This document shows, piece after piece, positions 11,581 to 24,991 of a stretch of DNA of 64,000 nt. Numbering within the stretch: position 1 is the stretch's first letter; every line of letters begins with the position of its first letter. This DNA comes from Lampris incognitus (taxonomy: Eukaryota > Chordata > Actinopteri > Lampriformes > Lampridae): assembly GCF_029633865.1 (NCBI RefSeq), contig NC_079213.1:91834995-91898994 (forward strand), in the 5' to 3' direction. A program made the translations under genes and the position numbers. The notes under the pieces were generated by a model. The model was not told the origin of the DNA and did no database searches. It was given only the letters and a program-made list of their open reading frames with translations.

Positions 11581-12830
11581 GGGGTCTCCATAAGTAGTAC
11601 AATCAGTACCTTCCCCACCACCAAACACAAAATATACATGGTTAAAACATGGTTGAAACTGAGTTTTAGGTATTGATGATGATGTATGTGTCACTAAAGG
11701 TATTTTTCAAGCTTATTGTGCTGCTTTTTAACCACAACACTGATTTTTCTTTAAACTCACCCCTTCTTCTTTTCCCTTATTTGGCTGCGATGGTGCAGGG
11801 GTCAAACACTATGTGGGTGTCCTTCCAGACAACAAACTGGTAAAATTAGCAAAAACAAAAACAGCCAGGATTGGGTGATTGTGGATTAGATATTGTTAAA
11901 CAAGTGGTTAGGAGTAGGAAAAAAAGAACATCTGTGTAATACTTTAAATTACAAAGCCATTCATTACACCGAAATAATTCAGTATATTATGAGTAAGAAT
12001 ACATTCATTTAACTGATGAGTGGCAATTACTGAATAACAGATGTAGTATGGGTAGACTATTTCTCTAGTTTGCGTCCTTGTTATTATAATGCACTGTTAA
12101 GTATAATCTACGTCAAAAACTGTATGGGATACATTCACATTGTGCCGAAAAAGTATTTTGAATCCTGTGTGTCAGGGATAAAAAGTAATTAACTGTTAAC
12201 CTTGAATATAGGGTGAATATTGAGTGTGGTGCTTTCTTTACTATGGTCAAGTAACTCAGCAAGACATTCAAGGTTCACATTATTTTCGAGCTGAACAGAT
12301 AATCACTATTCATCCTTGTGACACAAATGATTTGAATACTTGCATTTGATACAATGTGATTGATGTGGATTATATTTAACAGCATATCATAATGATAAGA
12401 AAGCAAAGTAGAGACATGGAAAAGACCGTATTTTACTCAAATATTACTCAGTAATTACCACTCATAGTTCAGTTCAAGTTTCAAAGGCTTATTTGTCAAA
12501 AACTTCACATACAAATACAACGAGCAGTTCAATTATTTTTGGCAAACTCTGGAAACTGTGCAAAAGAAGAGAAGTGGGAACAGTAAAATAAGAATAAAAT
12601 ACAATACAATAAAACTTGATAAAAAAATTAAAATTTTAAAAAAGTACAAAAATCCTGGGAGTATACAGAAGGTATATACTGATAGATATCTATGCACAAT
12701 GTGCCAGTTACTATACAAATGCAAATAGTCTGTATAAGTAAACTGAAACTTGTCAGAGGCAAAGTATTTGTATACATAGTACACACAGTGTGAGTTACAA
12801 ATGTAATTGTTATTTTTGGGTTTACTGTCC
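11581..12830. other. unassigned stretch
   Basis: AT-rich sequence without a recognised repeat. A 204-residue minus-strand frame entering from 13147 is a chance frame across debris. Confidence 0.4.
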
Positions 12831-12834
12831 TTCT

Positions 12835-13655
12835 GACCTGGGGGAAGGAAACTCCTGAGTTTCTCAGTTTTGGCCTTGTGCCGGCGGAGTGTCTGCTTGA
12901 CCACAGCCGCTGAAACAGTTATAATTGAGATGATGGGGATCCATAATAATCCTTCTAGTCCTGGTCCTCCACCGCCTGGTGTGTAAGTCCTGTAAGAGGG
13001 TGAGTGTGGACCTGGTGGTACGCTCAGCCAACTGTACCAATCTCTGCAGGGCTTTTTGGTCTGGAGAGGTACATACAGTTCCCATACCAGGCGGTGATGC
13101 ACCCTGCAAGGATTTTTTGGATTTTGATATACTCTATTAATCCCCATGGGGAAACTATGCTCTGCATTTAACCTATCCTAGCTGTGAAGCTAGGAGCAGT
13201 GGGTAGCCACCATGCAGCACCCGGGGACCAACTCCAGTTCGTCTTGCCATGCCTCGGTCAGGGGCACAGACAGGAGTATTAACCCTAACATGCATGTCTT
13301 TTTGAAGGATGCTCTCAATGGTACCAGAGAAGAAGGTTTTCTGGATCTTTGGAGAGACACTGAACTTCTTCAGTTGCCTGAGGTGATAAAGATGCTAACT
13401 CACCTTTTTCACCAAAGTGTCCATGTGTAGAGTACATAATAGGTCCTCAGTGATGTGAACACCGGGGTACCTGAAGATGCTCACCCTCTCAACTGGGACC
13501 TCATTCATAGAGAGAAGATGTACATCCTCCACTGTGCCTTTCTGAAGTCTACAGCAAGCTTTTTGGTTTTACTGATGTTCAGGGAGAGATTGTTGGCCTA
13601 GCACCTCTGTGACAGATCCTTCACCTCTTCCAGGTAGGCTATATCAAACAACAAT
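12835..13655 (-). pseudogene. non-LTR retrotransposon ORF2, C-terminal remnant
   Basis: On the minus strand 13655-13307 gives EEVKDLSQRC, NNLSLNISKTKKLAVDFRK and VHITED: the segment after the polymerase active site in a jockey/CR1/Rex-type LINE. The stretch 13110-12835 gives the region after it (GCITAWYGNC, ALQRLVQLAERT and TRRWRTRTRRIIMD). Several stops and frame shifts break it. A SINE-B fragment (13111-13306) separates the two parts, and the protein blocks line up on either side of it, so the SINE inserted into the LINE. The clade is not certain from this piece. Confidence 0.7.
13111..13306 (-). repeat. SINE-B fragment inserted in LINE
   Basis: Carries the SINE-B 3' body (tgcatttaacctatcc, ggagcagtgggtagc, caactccagttcgtc, ccctaacatgcatgtctttt on this strand), matching copies at 23177, 25912 and 53610. 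The tRNA-like head half is missing. Its extreme tail (ttaatccccatggggaaac) differs from the tail of the 53610 copy. Confidence 0.75.
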
Positions 13656-13693
13656 GGTGAGAAGAGAAGAGTCTTTGTCTTACAGCAACACAC

Positions 13694-13697
13694 ACTG

Positions 13698-13732
<35 letters not shown>

Positions 13733-13740
13733 GCACACAT
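13694..13740. repeat. (CA)n microsatellite
   Basis: CA run with CG/CATG interruptions at its right edge. Confidence 0.95.
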
Positions 13741-13799
13741 GCACATGCACATGCAGGGAGTGATGGCTGAAGAAATGTTACGTCTGCATTTTCCCATCC

Positions 13800-14063
13800 T
13801 AGCTGTCCTTTCTCCAGGGGCAGCCAGCAGCAGTGAGCAGCCCCTTTGTTAGGCGCCTGGGGACCTATTCCAGATGGATATCCATGTTGTGGACAGGGAC
13901 AGGGACAGGAGAGTGTTCTGCATGTTTTTTGATGTTGGAGGAAACCCATGTGAGCACGGGGAGAACATGCAAACTCCCCCAGTGCCAACACCACCTCAGG
14001 CAGGAATCGAACCCAGGACCTTCTTGCTGTGAGGTAGTAGTGCGATCACTTTGCCACCATGCC
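13800..14063 (-). repeat. SINE-B copy
   Basis: Diverged copy on the minus strand. The head is at 13985-14063 (gaatcgaacccaggacc is the complement of the B box, ccaccatgcc the start) and the body follows toward 13800 (ggggagaacatgcaaactcc, cagcagcagtgagcagcccc). Pol III A- and B-box-like motifs are degraded. Confidence 0.7.
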
Positions 14064-16893
14064 ACAAACTAGGCCCATGAGCAAGTTGTCTGTGTAATGA
14101 ACAGCCTGTAATTTGAAGCATTACCGAACATTTGTTTGCATGTAAGTAACTCTGAATTAGGGAGTAATTAAAAACTACACTGTAACAGTCAACTTGCCTG
14201 CATAAAGCAGGAGTTGATGTAGCTAATGTGCTCTCCTTGCTTTGAGATTAGAGAACCCAATGGGCCGCTGAGTGACACTTGAGGGGGCAGGAGTGAGTGA
14301 CAGTGGAGGAGAGGAGCAGACAGGCTGACCAGATGGCCGTTAGCTGCATTGCCTGGAGTGTCGTGGGTGGATTGCACTGGAGAATGATCAAGAGAGAAGT
14401 GGTAACACCGCCGGGCTGAAGGCATTATTTACCAGGGGAACTTTTACAATTTTCCTTTTCAGATACTTACCTCTCACTATGGTCCAACGTGACCTGACAA
14501 CCATCACAGAGCGGTGTGTTCTCAGTGACATTCCCCTCCATCTATCTAATGAAGGTTTGGTTTACACAAATGTCCTGATGCAACACTCCAGTTGCAGGTA
14601 CTCACACCTGGCAGCTTCCAAATACAACCTGTTTTCTGATGTAACGCAGTAAGCAGCTGCGTTGGACCGGTTGGAAGTTAACTACTTTATTCAATATTTG
14701 CTGCTGAGCAGAGCGGAGCTGAGATTCGAGACAACGAACGTTTAGTCAAACCTGCTTCTCTACGCCATTACCTTCCCACTGTCCAATGGAAAACCCTGCT
14801 GGAAGAAAGACCCTTGGGGCTTTCTGGCTTTGAGCTGTCCAGTCACTCACTGGACTGTTAAGTCTAAGCAAGGGAAAGGGAATCAAGGAGACCTTTTAAC
14901 TAGTATGCTAATGGTATCTCATCAGTGCAAAGACATGGAAATGGTATGGCGTTCTCAGAAGTGCAGACAGGAGCATTTTTGCTTTGTGCCATAATCATGA
15001 ACAGCTTTGTCAGGAAATACTTAAAAAGGAAAGCCCGGGTTTTCCAATCATAGAGTCCTCCCTCAATCTGATTGGCTCTGGTGGGTGTCGAGGTGGAGAC
15101 AAGTCATTTTGTTCAAAGTTTTAAACCCTTTAGGTGCAGTCTGCTGTGATGTTACCCATAATGCCTTCAGGAGAAGGGAGTATAAAAGAATGCAAAAGCG
15201 TATGGGAGAGAAAGAAAGATAGATACAGAAAAAAAGAGTGCAAGAAAGAGAGAAAAAGAGACAGGGAGCGGAGCAGCAGACAGAGAAAATGAAGTAGACA
15301 GAGGTGGTGAAAGAGATCATTTCGGTGCTGTTACAAGTTCATTACATTATGCATCACTTGGTTTAGGCTTTTCTTAATACTTCTGATTATTCTTTCACCA
15401 ATTCCCCATCTGTCCTTTATCGTATCAGCACAGTGCAGGTGTTCAGAGGCACTCTGGGAAACTTAATTTGATTATCAGGTATTCAAATCCGCAGCACATT
15501 CTCCCGACCACTCTGCCTTTCTCTTCCATTTCTGCAGACCCTTTTTTTTTTAAACAATGCCACAGCTGCTGGGGCGAGGGATCAATTCCTCACATCGGGA
15601 CTTGATGTAGCTTTCAGATATCGCAAGAATTTTTTCAGGGCTGCTGCTGTGAGAGTAAATACCGCTTTAGCCGAAGCAAGTGGGAGAGGGTGAGCCTAGT
15701 GGTTTTGGAGAGAGATCATGAAAAGAAGATGAAGGGGACCCGTGCTCCATAGATAGGCAGCTATAGAGTGGCTATAGAGTGAATGGGGCAATTGTTCTGT
15801 AAAGAAACAACTCAGTCTAAATCTTCACAACTGCCAGTGTTGCTATGCATCCTGTTAAATACCGCTAAGCAAAGCACTGCTGCTCGGGTGCTCACGAAAC
15901 ATGCATCAGCAACTCACCTGGATGTGAATCATGAAGTGCGTCAAGGCATTTTCCAGTTCCAGGTACTTCCTATGTAACTATCTGGTGCTTCTTGGTTATA
16001 TTTCACCACATCTTCTCTGTTGTGTAAGAAATGGCATATTACAGTTATGGCGAGCTGAGTGCATAAGCCTTGTAGAACCACTGAATAGGCCCTTACTCTT
16101 AACAATTCTTATGTGGCAGTTTGGACAGCTTGAGAGAGAAAGAGAGAGAGACAGAGAGAGACAGAGAGAGAGAGAGAGAGATCCCTCATCACTCTGCAAA
16201 AGACAACAGATGGTGGCAGAGATAGCCAGTAACAGCTGACAAAACAAGCTGCCATTAATTCCCATTCAATAATACATCATACAAAGTCCTCAGTGCCCTT
16301 TATATTCTCCTCAAAGATCAAGTCTAATTGGACTCCAGCAGAAACTACTTACAATTCAGTTAATGGAGATGATTATTATGCAAATATGCGAAATTCTGTG
16401 CTTCACTTCAAAATGGAGACTGTGGAGCATGCTGAGTTAATGTCAGCTCAGGAAAAATAGTGTTTCTCCAAAAATCCTCATCATATAGCTAGTTTGGTCT
16501 CATGAGTTTCCTGTTCAATTTATTTTTCTAAAATGTTTTTCAAGAATGTCTTCATGTTGGCATTCTGGCTCTGACCCTTGACCCTTCACTGTAGTATTGT
16601 GTGACATTCCTTGCTGTGAGCTGCTTGTTAAAATGTCAATGCAGCAATTGTGTCTCGCTCCATTTTCACCTTTAAGTCACCCCGGTTAAGGTGTCAGCTA
16701 CAAGCCTTAAATATATACTTTTAATAAAAAAAAATGCAAATCCAGCCCTGGGACTCATTCCTGTAAGTGAAGTACATTTTTACAGATCATTTGACGCTTT
16801 ACTGGGTAACTAAGCGACATGACAGACACCTGAACCCGCTGAGCTGACAGTACAGTGCATCAGACAGAGTTTTGGTCAAAACACTCCCATGTT
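14064..16893. other. long unassigned stretch
   Basis: No recognisable gene or repeat family apart from an A/G-rich strand (about 15180-15310) and the (AG)n run at 16132-16181. Predicted frames are short. Confidence 0.4.
16132..16181. repeat. (AG)n microsatellite
   Basis: AG/GA repeat with ACAG interruptions. Confidence 0.9.
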
Positions 16894-17329
16894 GGGCATC
16901 TGGGTAGCGTAGCCATCTATTCCATTACTTACCAAAACGGGGATCACAGGTTCGAATCCCCGTGTTACCTCCGGCTTGGTCAGGCGTCCCTACAGACACA
17001 ATTGGTTGTGTCTGCGGGTGGGAAGCCGGATGTGGGTATGTGTCCTGGTCGCTGCACTAGCGCCTCCTCTGGTCGGTTGGGGCGCCTGCTCGAGAGGCGT
17101 TGGTGGGAGGGGGGAGGACTGGGGGGAGAATAGCGTGATCCTCCCATGCGCTACGTCCCACTGGTGAAACTCCTCACTGTCAGGTGAAAAGAAGCGGCTG
17201 GCGACTCCATATGTATTGGAAGAGGCATGTGGTAGTCTGCAGCCCTCCCTGGATCGGCAGAGGGGATGGAGCAACGACCAGGACGGGTCAGAAGAGTGGG
17301 GAGAAATTGGGGAGAATTGGGGAGAAAGT
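16894..17329 (+). repeat. SINE-C copy
   Basis: Near full-length copy of a tRNA-headed SINE. The A box is gtagcgtagccatct, the B box ggttcgaatcc (16950-16961 region); the body carries gtgtcctggtcgctgcacta and tggtagtctgcagccctccc, and the 3' part is ggggagaa repeats. Ten other pieces of this family lie in the window. Confidence 0.85.
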
Positions 17330-17820
17330 ACGCTTCCCATTCATTTTCTATGTAGGAGGTGGACAATGAATGCTGATTACAGCACGAGGAGTTTCAAGAG
17401 GTGGCATGGGGCATTGGCTTCCCCACATTTGTGTGAAATAGACTACTGCTTAACTTTATGCAAATCATGGGTGTCCAGAACCTCATTAAACTCTGGGAGA
17501 AAATGTGAAGAAATGTTTAAACTAGCCATTGTAGATCTAAAAGCATAATTCATTCAGAAACTGATTTTGGTGGATAGTTTAGCTGAAATTTGACAGCCTT
17601 TGCAAATGACCACCATGCTTAAAATCTGGAGGCAGAAAGCAAGGACTGTCCAGTGAGTCGCACGTTCATCTAGTCAGGTACATGAAGTATTTGAGCAGGA
17701 GGTGAACACACTTTTCAATCACTTTTCGGGATACAGCCTGGTTTATTTCATGGTAGCACCCATCACAGGGCCAATATCTGGGGAGACCCACATCTCCTGG
17801 CATTGAAAAACGTGCACATG
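17330..17820. other. unassigned stretch
   Basis: Sequence between two SINE-C copies, without recognised features. Confidence 0.4.
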
Positions 17821-18240
17821 AGGGCGCCCAGGTAGTGTAGCGGTCTTTTCCGTCGCCTACCAACACGTGGATCACCGGTTCGAATCCCCGTGTTAACTTC
17901 GGCTTGGTCAGGCGTCCCTACAGACACAATTAGCCGTGTCTGCGGGTGGGCAGCCGGATGTGGGTATGTGTCCTGGTCGCTGCACTAGCGTCTCCTCTGG
18001 TCAGTCGGGGTGCCTGTTTGGGGGGGGGCTGGGGGGAATACTATGATCCTCCCTTGTGCTACGTCCCCCTGGTGAAACTCCTCACTGTCAGTTGAAAAGA
18101 AGCGTCTGGCGACTCCACATTATTGGAGGAGGCTGCATCCCTCCCCGGATCGGCAGAGGGGGGTAGCGCAGCGACCGGGACGACTCGGAGAGTGGGGTAA
18201 TTGGTCAAATGCAATTGGGGAGAAGGGGAGGGGGGGGGGA
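17821..18240 (+). repeat. SINE-C copy with target-site duplication
   Basis: Full-length SINE-C with A box gtagtgtagcggtc and B box ggttcgaatcc. It is flanked by TGCACATG at 17813-17820 and 18243-18250, a short target duplication consistent with retrotransposition. The 3' end is a G-rich run. Confidence 0.85.
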
Positions 18241-18250
18241 CATGCACATG

Positions 18251-18933
18251 TGAATATACCATCGGTAGCCTTGCTGAGGGAGCCACGCCAGCAAATTCCA
18301 CACATCCTAGTTAAATGCCATCCCCAAAACAAGGACAACTTAGAAACAGAAGGCAGAGAGAATCGAAAGTCTTGAAAAATAGTCCAGCAACTTAAAGGAG
18401 ATGCTGTAGGTTAGATGTCTTCAAAAGCAATGCTGTCCATTAACAACCACTTGTTTTGTCCTGTCGAGGAGGCCCAAAACATGGCAACAACCCCGGTCTG
18501 CTCCCTCTTTTTAAGTTAGTCTGCACAGCTGTGTTTAATGTGCCTCTCTTCATAAGTGATTAACATTTAAAATATGTCTATTTCTTAAGCCATTTAATCC
18601 CAAGAGCCAATACACTGCCTGCAAATATGTCTGCCAATGCTGGCTATGATGAAAGAGCCAAATTAAACCGTCTGCTGTGTAAAAGGAACCGCTGAGGCAA
18701 CTCGGTGGCCCTTCGATAGCCTCGACGCCTTTGGCTTTGACTCATGGTCGACTTTGACATAAGGCCCTCTAATGAATCAACTGGTGAAAAGACTTCTCGC
18801 AATCAGCGGGATCAGTCTCCCATCTGAATGGCTCCAGCCTCCACTTCAGCCTCCGCAAACAGACGAAATGAATGGCAATAACAGCTTCTCCAAGAAACGT
18901 CTACTATTTGATTTTACAGCAGGTGTACAAAAC

Positions 18934-18967
<34 letters not shown>

Positions 18968-19625
18968 CATCACTTGTTTTGTTGAAGTATAACATTTTCA
19001 TAAAGATGCCGACTATATATTATAGTGGCATTTATCTCCAAAAGCAATAAAAATGTAAACTGATCGCTGTGAAAGTGAAACACTAGCCACTGCTAGTCAT
19101 GAGTCATTGTTGGATCATGTCTCTTTCAAGTTGTTCTTTTCTTCAGGAAAGCTGATTATTCTTTTGAAATGAAAGCCTTTTTTTTTAATGAAAATCCAGT
19201 GGTGGATACAGCATAAGCCAGCCTTTCAACTTTTCCATCTGTGCATATATTCCTGATGTATCAGCCACACAGACTGGCATTCAGGTGTGGAGAAACCTCT
19301 TCATTTGGACTCCTCCAATCTGCCCGCGAGGTGATGTACCCTACCATCTGATCATATTCCATCTCCTGGACGATTTCACTCGAGACGTCTACATCACGTT
19401 TGCCTTCTTACCTGTCACCACCTCTCTTACCGTTTGAAAATATCACACCTAACACAAATGATCATTCTCTTTACTTCTGTGTTTAATCGCTTCGCTCCCT
19501 TTACCCTCAAGATGTATTGCTGAAGTCTGGGCCCATTATAAAGCACACATTTTGCATTGATGTTATGGATATTTGTCAGATTCTTCACATCCAGGATGAA
19601 AATGTGGAAATAAGCCTAATTTTCA
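18251..19625. other. unassigned stretch
   Basis: Includes a (TTA)n microsatellite at 18935-18966. No gene recognised in the remainder. Confidence 0.4.
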
Positions 19626-19893
19626 GGGTGTCCGGGTAGTGTAGCGGTCTATTCCATTGCCTACCAACATGGGAATCGCCAGTTCGAATCCTCGTGTTAC
19701 CTCCGATTTGGTCAGGCGTCCCTACAGACACAATTGGTCGTGTCTACGGGTGGGAAGCCGGTTGTGGGTATGTGTCCTGGTCGCTGCACTAGCGCCTCCT
19801 CTGGACGGTCGGCGCACCTGTTCAGGGGGGAGGGGGAACTGAGGGTAATAGCATGAGTCAAGTGCAACTGGGGAGGAAAAAAAAGGGGGGGGG
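19626..19893 (+). repeat. SINE-C copy, internally deleted
   Basis: Head (gtagtgtagcggtctattcc, B box agttcgaatcc) and middle are present, then the sequence jumps from the actgagggtaatagcatga block to the end (gtcaagtgcaactggggag), losing about 150 bp of body. Flanks aagcctaattttc and aagcttaatttcc resemble a diverged target duplication. Confidence 0.8.
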
Positions 19894-22800
19894 CAAACAA
19901 ACAAAAAAAAGAAGCTTAATTTCCGACAGTAGAGCACCATGTTTTATATGGTACCATCAGGAATAAAAGGGACAAGGTCATGGTGCCTGGATAATGGCTG
20001 ATCCCAGATTATAACAAATATTCCTGTATCCATACAATTATGATATTTAATGTATAATGGATGAAGTGGTAGGGAAATAATGAAAGGCTTAGGAGAAGAA
20101 AAAAAATGACCCCCACATATTAACTCTGTTCCCTTAGCCCCGCATTTGCTTTGTAATGTTAATACTGGCAGGTTAAAGTGGATTCACAATGAGCTGTTCA
20201 AGATCATACATTCCCAATGAGGAACTTAAGCACTTCAAATTTCTCATCTCTCGCCCTCTAAGCTAGTTTTACATCTCACTCGGGAAACGTTTGATTTTAT
20301 TTTCAATTCAAAAATCTGTTTTGAAAACTTAATGCATGAAAGATTTTGGGGTTCAAGAAGGAGGCGGCCCTGTGTATCCAGTCTGGTTCCCATGTATGAA
20401 ACTGTGATCATGTTGACCAGCTAACAGAAAACTTGTTGCGCCCTTTTCCTGCAGGGAATGTAAAGCTGTTATAATTAGAGCATGCTGCAACGAGCAGCGT
20501 GGCAAACAATTACAAGGACTGCTGTCTTCAAGGTCTGCAGCCGGCAGCCTTGTTGCATTACAGAGAGCACAATCATAGCAATGCCTGAGTCATTGTCTGC
20601 ACCAAACAGAAACACATCCAAAGAGGAAGGCTTGGGGAAAAAAAATAACGTTACAATTTCAATTAATGGAAAGTAAAAGACACAAACAACATCCACGTAG
20701 TCTTGGCTGGCTTGAAGGAAAACATTTTGAGCAAATTTGCCATGCTGGAAAGGATTTAGTGTTTTACCGAGAAGGAATTGAACTTTACCAAGAACGATAA
20801 TGTCAGGTGTCCTCAGTCCCCTTTTGCAAACACAGTAATGTTCCCAAAACTGACACCATCATCTCAAACCGTACAGTTGCGTGACAAACAGAAACAGATA
20901 AATGACTATAAATTATTGCACTGACCAATGTCCACCCACAACGGAACTGACAACCTGTGAGTCATATGATCAGGAAAAGCACATTTTTATAGTCATCTAC
21001 TCTGATCTTGTTTGGGTGCGGTGAGACCCACCTGTCACTGACACCTGCTGAACTTTTACTCGCCACGACAGCGTTAAGGGCCACGCTATCATCACCGCTG
21101 TAAAGTGCGACAGATGGTTCAGTCTTTGAGCAACAGTTGGCTGGATGTGAGCCTCACAGCCACGGATCCGGCGTGGGCATGTCACTGTTGTCGGCCTTGT
21201 GAACCCTGTCAATCAGAACCCTGAAAATGTCTGGCACAACACAGGAGAGCGAGCCCGTAGAACAGCACGCGTCCACTCACTGTGCCTTCCCATTACGAAC
21301 AGGCTCAGGGGAAGATGGATGACGTGACCGCTACCACAGATGGGAAGACCTAGTATAACTGCAATTTTGGTGTTTTGCTGACTGTAACTGCAAATGTACT
21401 TGTTATTTTTGTGCTGAGCGAGGTGTGTGACCCATGCGCTCAAGAAATGTGTTACATATACATGTGTTGCACAAATGTGATACATATACGTATAAAACAG
21501 TGCATATCAAAGGTTGACTCAGTTCATCTGGATACAATGTTTCTTGATTTTCTCCTCAGAATATTCAGCATGCATCAAGACAAAACATTGTATAGTGTTG
21601 CATGTACAGAAAAAAGATCGTGCAGTGCCATAACATGTAGTTTTGTTTTATTTTTGGGTGGTGTCTTATGGTGTACAGCGTTTTGCATTACATTACATAG
21701 TGTTCGGTTGTGTGGTCATACTGTGCAGTGGTGCAGTATCTTACTGTGTGTAATTATAGTGCACGTATTGCTGTATTAGTTGTTGTGTTGTGTTCCTATG
21801 ATGCAAGACTCCTTATTGCCCTTTGGGGGGAATTAAGTTTTCTTTTCTTTTCTTTTTTTTAAAATTAGATTTGAGTTGAAACATGAGCAACAATGCGTAA
21901 GTATAAACACTACTTATCGCCGAAAGGCAGCTGTGTTTTTTTTTTACCTACAGTAGGCTATTTCCATTTCTGCCGAGAGATGTGAAGCAGCACCTTTCCA
22001 CCGCTGTAGAGAGAAACATAATGTTTGGCCTCATTGGCCAAGTACCTGACAGCTTATGCTGGGGTCATCATACATGATGACTATTGAACCGATGTACGCC
22101 AGATTTTCCCCAACCAGGCAATTGCAAAATCGCAGGTAGAGGATTTAACAGCCCTGCTAGTCAAACACTATCTGGTTGTGAGAAAGATTCACAGATTTTA
22201 TCGTTATCACCCTGACTGACTCACAGGCTGTTCTGGGGGAAACTGAGCATGCTAGATGTGCATAAATTGACATTTTCATGTAAAAGTCCCACGGTGTGTA
22301 GGGAGCCGCAGTTTGTAACAGGAGCAAGGACGGCCAGTGAGCCAACTTCACAGTAAGGTGGGATCCGATCCCATGCGTTCCCGTGAGATTAGGGGTCCCG
22401 ACGTCAGTGACATCCCTTCAGGAATCTTCAGGATAATCTCTCTCCTTGCCTCATTATCTAGTGTGAACCCATTTACCACTGAGCCAAAAAGAATCACACG
22501 CCAAATGACACACATAAACAGCAATACAAGTTCTCGAAATCAGTTAGGATCCTCCCTCTATTGTCTCCCGAGCGCTGGAGGGAGGAAGGCTAAATAGTAA
22601 CAGGATATGCTGTTGCAGTCCTCGGCTTTGACATTGTGAGCAGATAAGTGAATGCCAGCAGGATCAAAATAACTGAGTTCAGAGTCCAAATCTAGTATTG
22701 TATTATACGTCCAGCACTGCTGAGAAGGGAATGGGCCTCAGTGTTTCTGGCGGATGCATCAGCTGCTGTCCTCCAGTGTTACTTTATATTTGGTCACATT

Positions 22801-23176
22801 TCATACCCAGGCGTTTTTCCAAAAAAAAAAAAGTACACTACACATAGTATTTTGTATTACACATTATTCAATTTGTGACGGTTTGTTTTCAAATTTGGGT
22901 GCACACAATTGAGTTAATATTCTGTCCCATGGTTCTTTAATTTGCAAGTAATGCATATCTTTGTTTGACCAAAGGCCTAAATGCTGGGAGAGATGTTATT
23001 TGAATTACAGGCCACAGGCAGTGGAAGAAGCCAACGGGGAGATGGAAGAAGAGGCAACTGGAATTTAGAATTTAAAAAAAAATGTTTTGTTTTTTCGGGA
23101 TTTGTTATCATTTGTTATCATTTAATGGAAGCTAATTCTTTCTTTGTAGATAACTTATTTTAATGAAGGAACTAAA
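19894..23176. other. long unassigned stretch
   Basis: Mostly unique-looking sequence. A short match to the Penelope-like 3' flank (gactcagttcatctggataca) lies at about 21518-21538. No open frame shows a known domain. Confidence 0.4.
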
Positions 23177-23492
23177 AGCCACTTTATTTGACATTGTATT
23201 CTTATAATGAATTTGATCTCTGCATTTAACCCAATCTATTGTATAGGAGCAGTGGGCAGCTGCAGCACCTGGGGACCAACTCCAGTTCTTCCTTCCGTTG
23301 CCTTGCTCAGGGGCACATACAGGAGTATTAGCCCTAACATGCATGTCTTTCTGATGGTGGAAGGAACCTGGGGCACTCGGAGGAAACCCACACAGACATG
23401 GGGAGAACATGCAAACGCCACACAGAAAGGACCTGGGAAGGCCTGGGGTTCGAACCCAGGAACCATGCTAACCACTAGGCCACCGTGCCGCC
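23177..23492 (-). repeat. SINE-B copy, full length
   Basis: On the minus strand the copy starts at 23492 with GGCGGCACGGTGGCCTAGTGG (A-box region), then B box ctgggttcgaacccc, the shared body (gtttgcatgttctcccc), the B-specific part (gttagggctaatactcctg) and the tail with aataaagtggct. It ends beside an A-rich flank. Confidence 0.85.
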
Positions 23493-24391
23493 AAAAATAA
23501 GTTGATAAGTTGTTTTTGATTAGATATCTCTGTGTGTTACATGTTTAATGTTGTGGTTGGTCAGGTTTCCCCACGTGTCTGTGTAGGGCTGGTCCATGTG
23601 TGTATGTTACCTCCTTGTGTGTCATTTGGAAGTTTAGGTCCGTTTGGTTATGTTGTGTTAGGTTGACGCTATAGTTCCTTTATTGCTTAGTTGACCTCCA
23701 GCTACTTTTTTGATTTTTTTATGTCATATTAGGATTTATTTACTTCTGCCGTTTGTTGTAAAATTTTACAACTTTATTAAAGCATTTTTTTCTTTTTACA
23801 CCTTTTTCATCTTGCCTTTGTTGCTTGGTCCCTGACAGTGATCATTGGCCCTCTCTGCTCTTGCCTCTTACCTGTTTGGGGGAGGGGGGGTGCTTCTCTT
23901 CTACTTCATGCACACAATGGCCTCACATATACAGCCTACACATCTCCAACAATGTCATTAAAGTCCTTTTAACTGTCCACCAGTCCAGCGCCTGTTTCTG
24001 CTTTGCACCCACAGCGCAGGAAGTAGTGAGACTAATCGGAGATGGCCCCGGCTAACGCGGCCCCAGAGAGCACTACTTCAGACCCAAAGAAACCGGCCCA
24101 GATCACTGCTAATTGTTCTCAACTGACCAAAATTGTTCTCAAAAGGACCAAATGCAATAATCATACAGGCTGACGCTGGTCAGAGCTGTTTCGACTGTTT
24201 CTCGACTCTCCTCTTGCAGCCTCTTCCATTCCCATCAGAAGGTGAAAGTGGCGGCCTCTGGTATGGAAACCTATGAGGAGGTTTGCTTTCAAAAGTGAGA
24301 GGTGTGTTATTTGTTAAATATATATGTTTGAAAGATATACATATTTTCACTAAATGAGTGAAGGAGTAAGATTGAAATAATTATTTTTAAT
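23493..24391. other. unassigned stretch with LTR-like end
   Basis: Around 23760-23838 an attaaagcattttttt block is followed by a T-rich segment ending ggtccctgaca, as in the R-U5 part of some LTRs. Without a matching start or target duplication this is only a hint. The rest is unrecognised. Confidence 0.3.
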
Positions 24392-24437
24392 GGTATAATA
24401 TGTGATGCTATACAAATAAAATTGACTTGACTTGACA
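24392..24437 (+). repeat. L2-type LINE 3' tip
   Basis: Gatgctatacaaataaaatt followed by three TTGAC-type units: the terminal 3' end of the L2 family seen at 47010-47043, here extremely 5'-truncated. Confidence 0.7.
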
Positions 24438-24518
24438 GAAGTTACACAGGCAAGTGTCCTGAAATTAGCTTTAACAAATATTCCTGTGTCTATGAATGAT
24501 AATATAAGTATTATAAAG

Positions 24519-24833
24519 TCCCTACAGACACAATTGGCCGAGTCTACAGTTAGAAAGCCGGATGTGGGTATGTGTCCTGGTCGCTGCACTAGCGCCTCCT
24601 TTGGGGACTGGGGGGAATAGCATGATCCTCCCATGCGCCGCTTACCCCTGGCGAAACTCCTCACTGTCAGGTGAAAAGAAGCGGCTGGAGACTCCACATG
24701 TATCGGAGGAGGCATGTGGTAGTCTGCAGCCCTCCCCGGATCGGCAGAGGGGGTGGAGCAGTGACCGGGATGGCTTGGAAGAGTGGGGTAATTGACCAGA
24801 TACAACTGGGGAGGGGAAAAAAAGGGGGGGGGG
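24519..24833 (+). repeat. SINE-C copy, 5' truncated
   Basis: Starts inside the body (gtccctacagacacaattgg), lacks the tRNA-like head, and runs to the G-rich end, followed by AAATAAAT repeats. Confidence 0.85.
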
Positions 24834-24991
24834 TAAATAAATAAATAAAGCTGTGAGAGGCCAAAAAATACGATGTAGGGAGAAAAAGTAACGTGTTGAT
24901 TTTTTTCCCCCCCATTTCAACAAATCTAAGAACTGTACAAAAGACTGATGAATTCATGCTAAATTACCTTTAAAGAAACTGAACCGAATAT

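Noticed and set aside
12533..13147. 204-residue minus-strand frame
   Set aside because: It runs out of frame through LINE debris and AT-rich sequence; the real LINE codons are in other frames.
16940..16970. tRNA gene candidates at SINE-C, SINE-A and SINE-D heads
   Set aside because: A and B boxes are present but full cloverleaf arms are not, and each is attached to a repeated SINE body.
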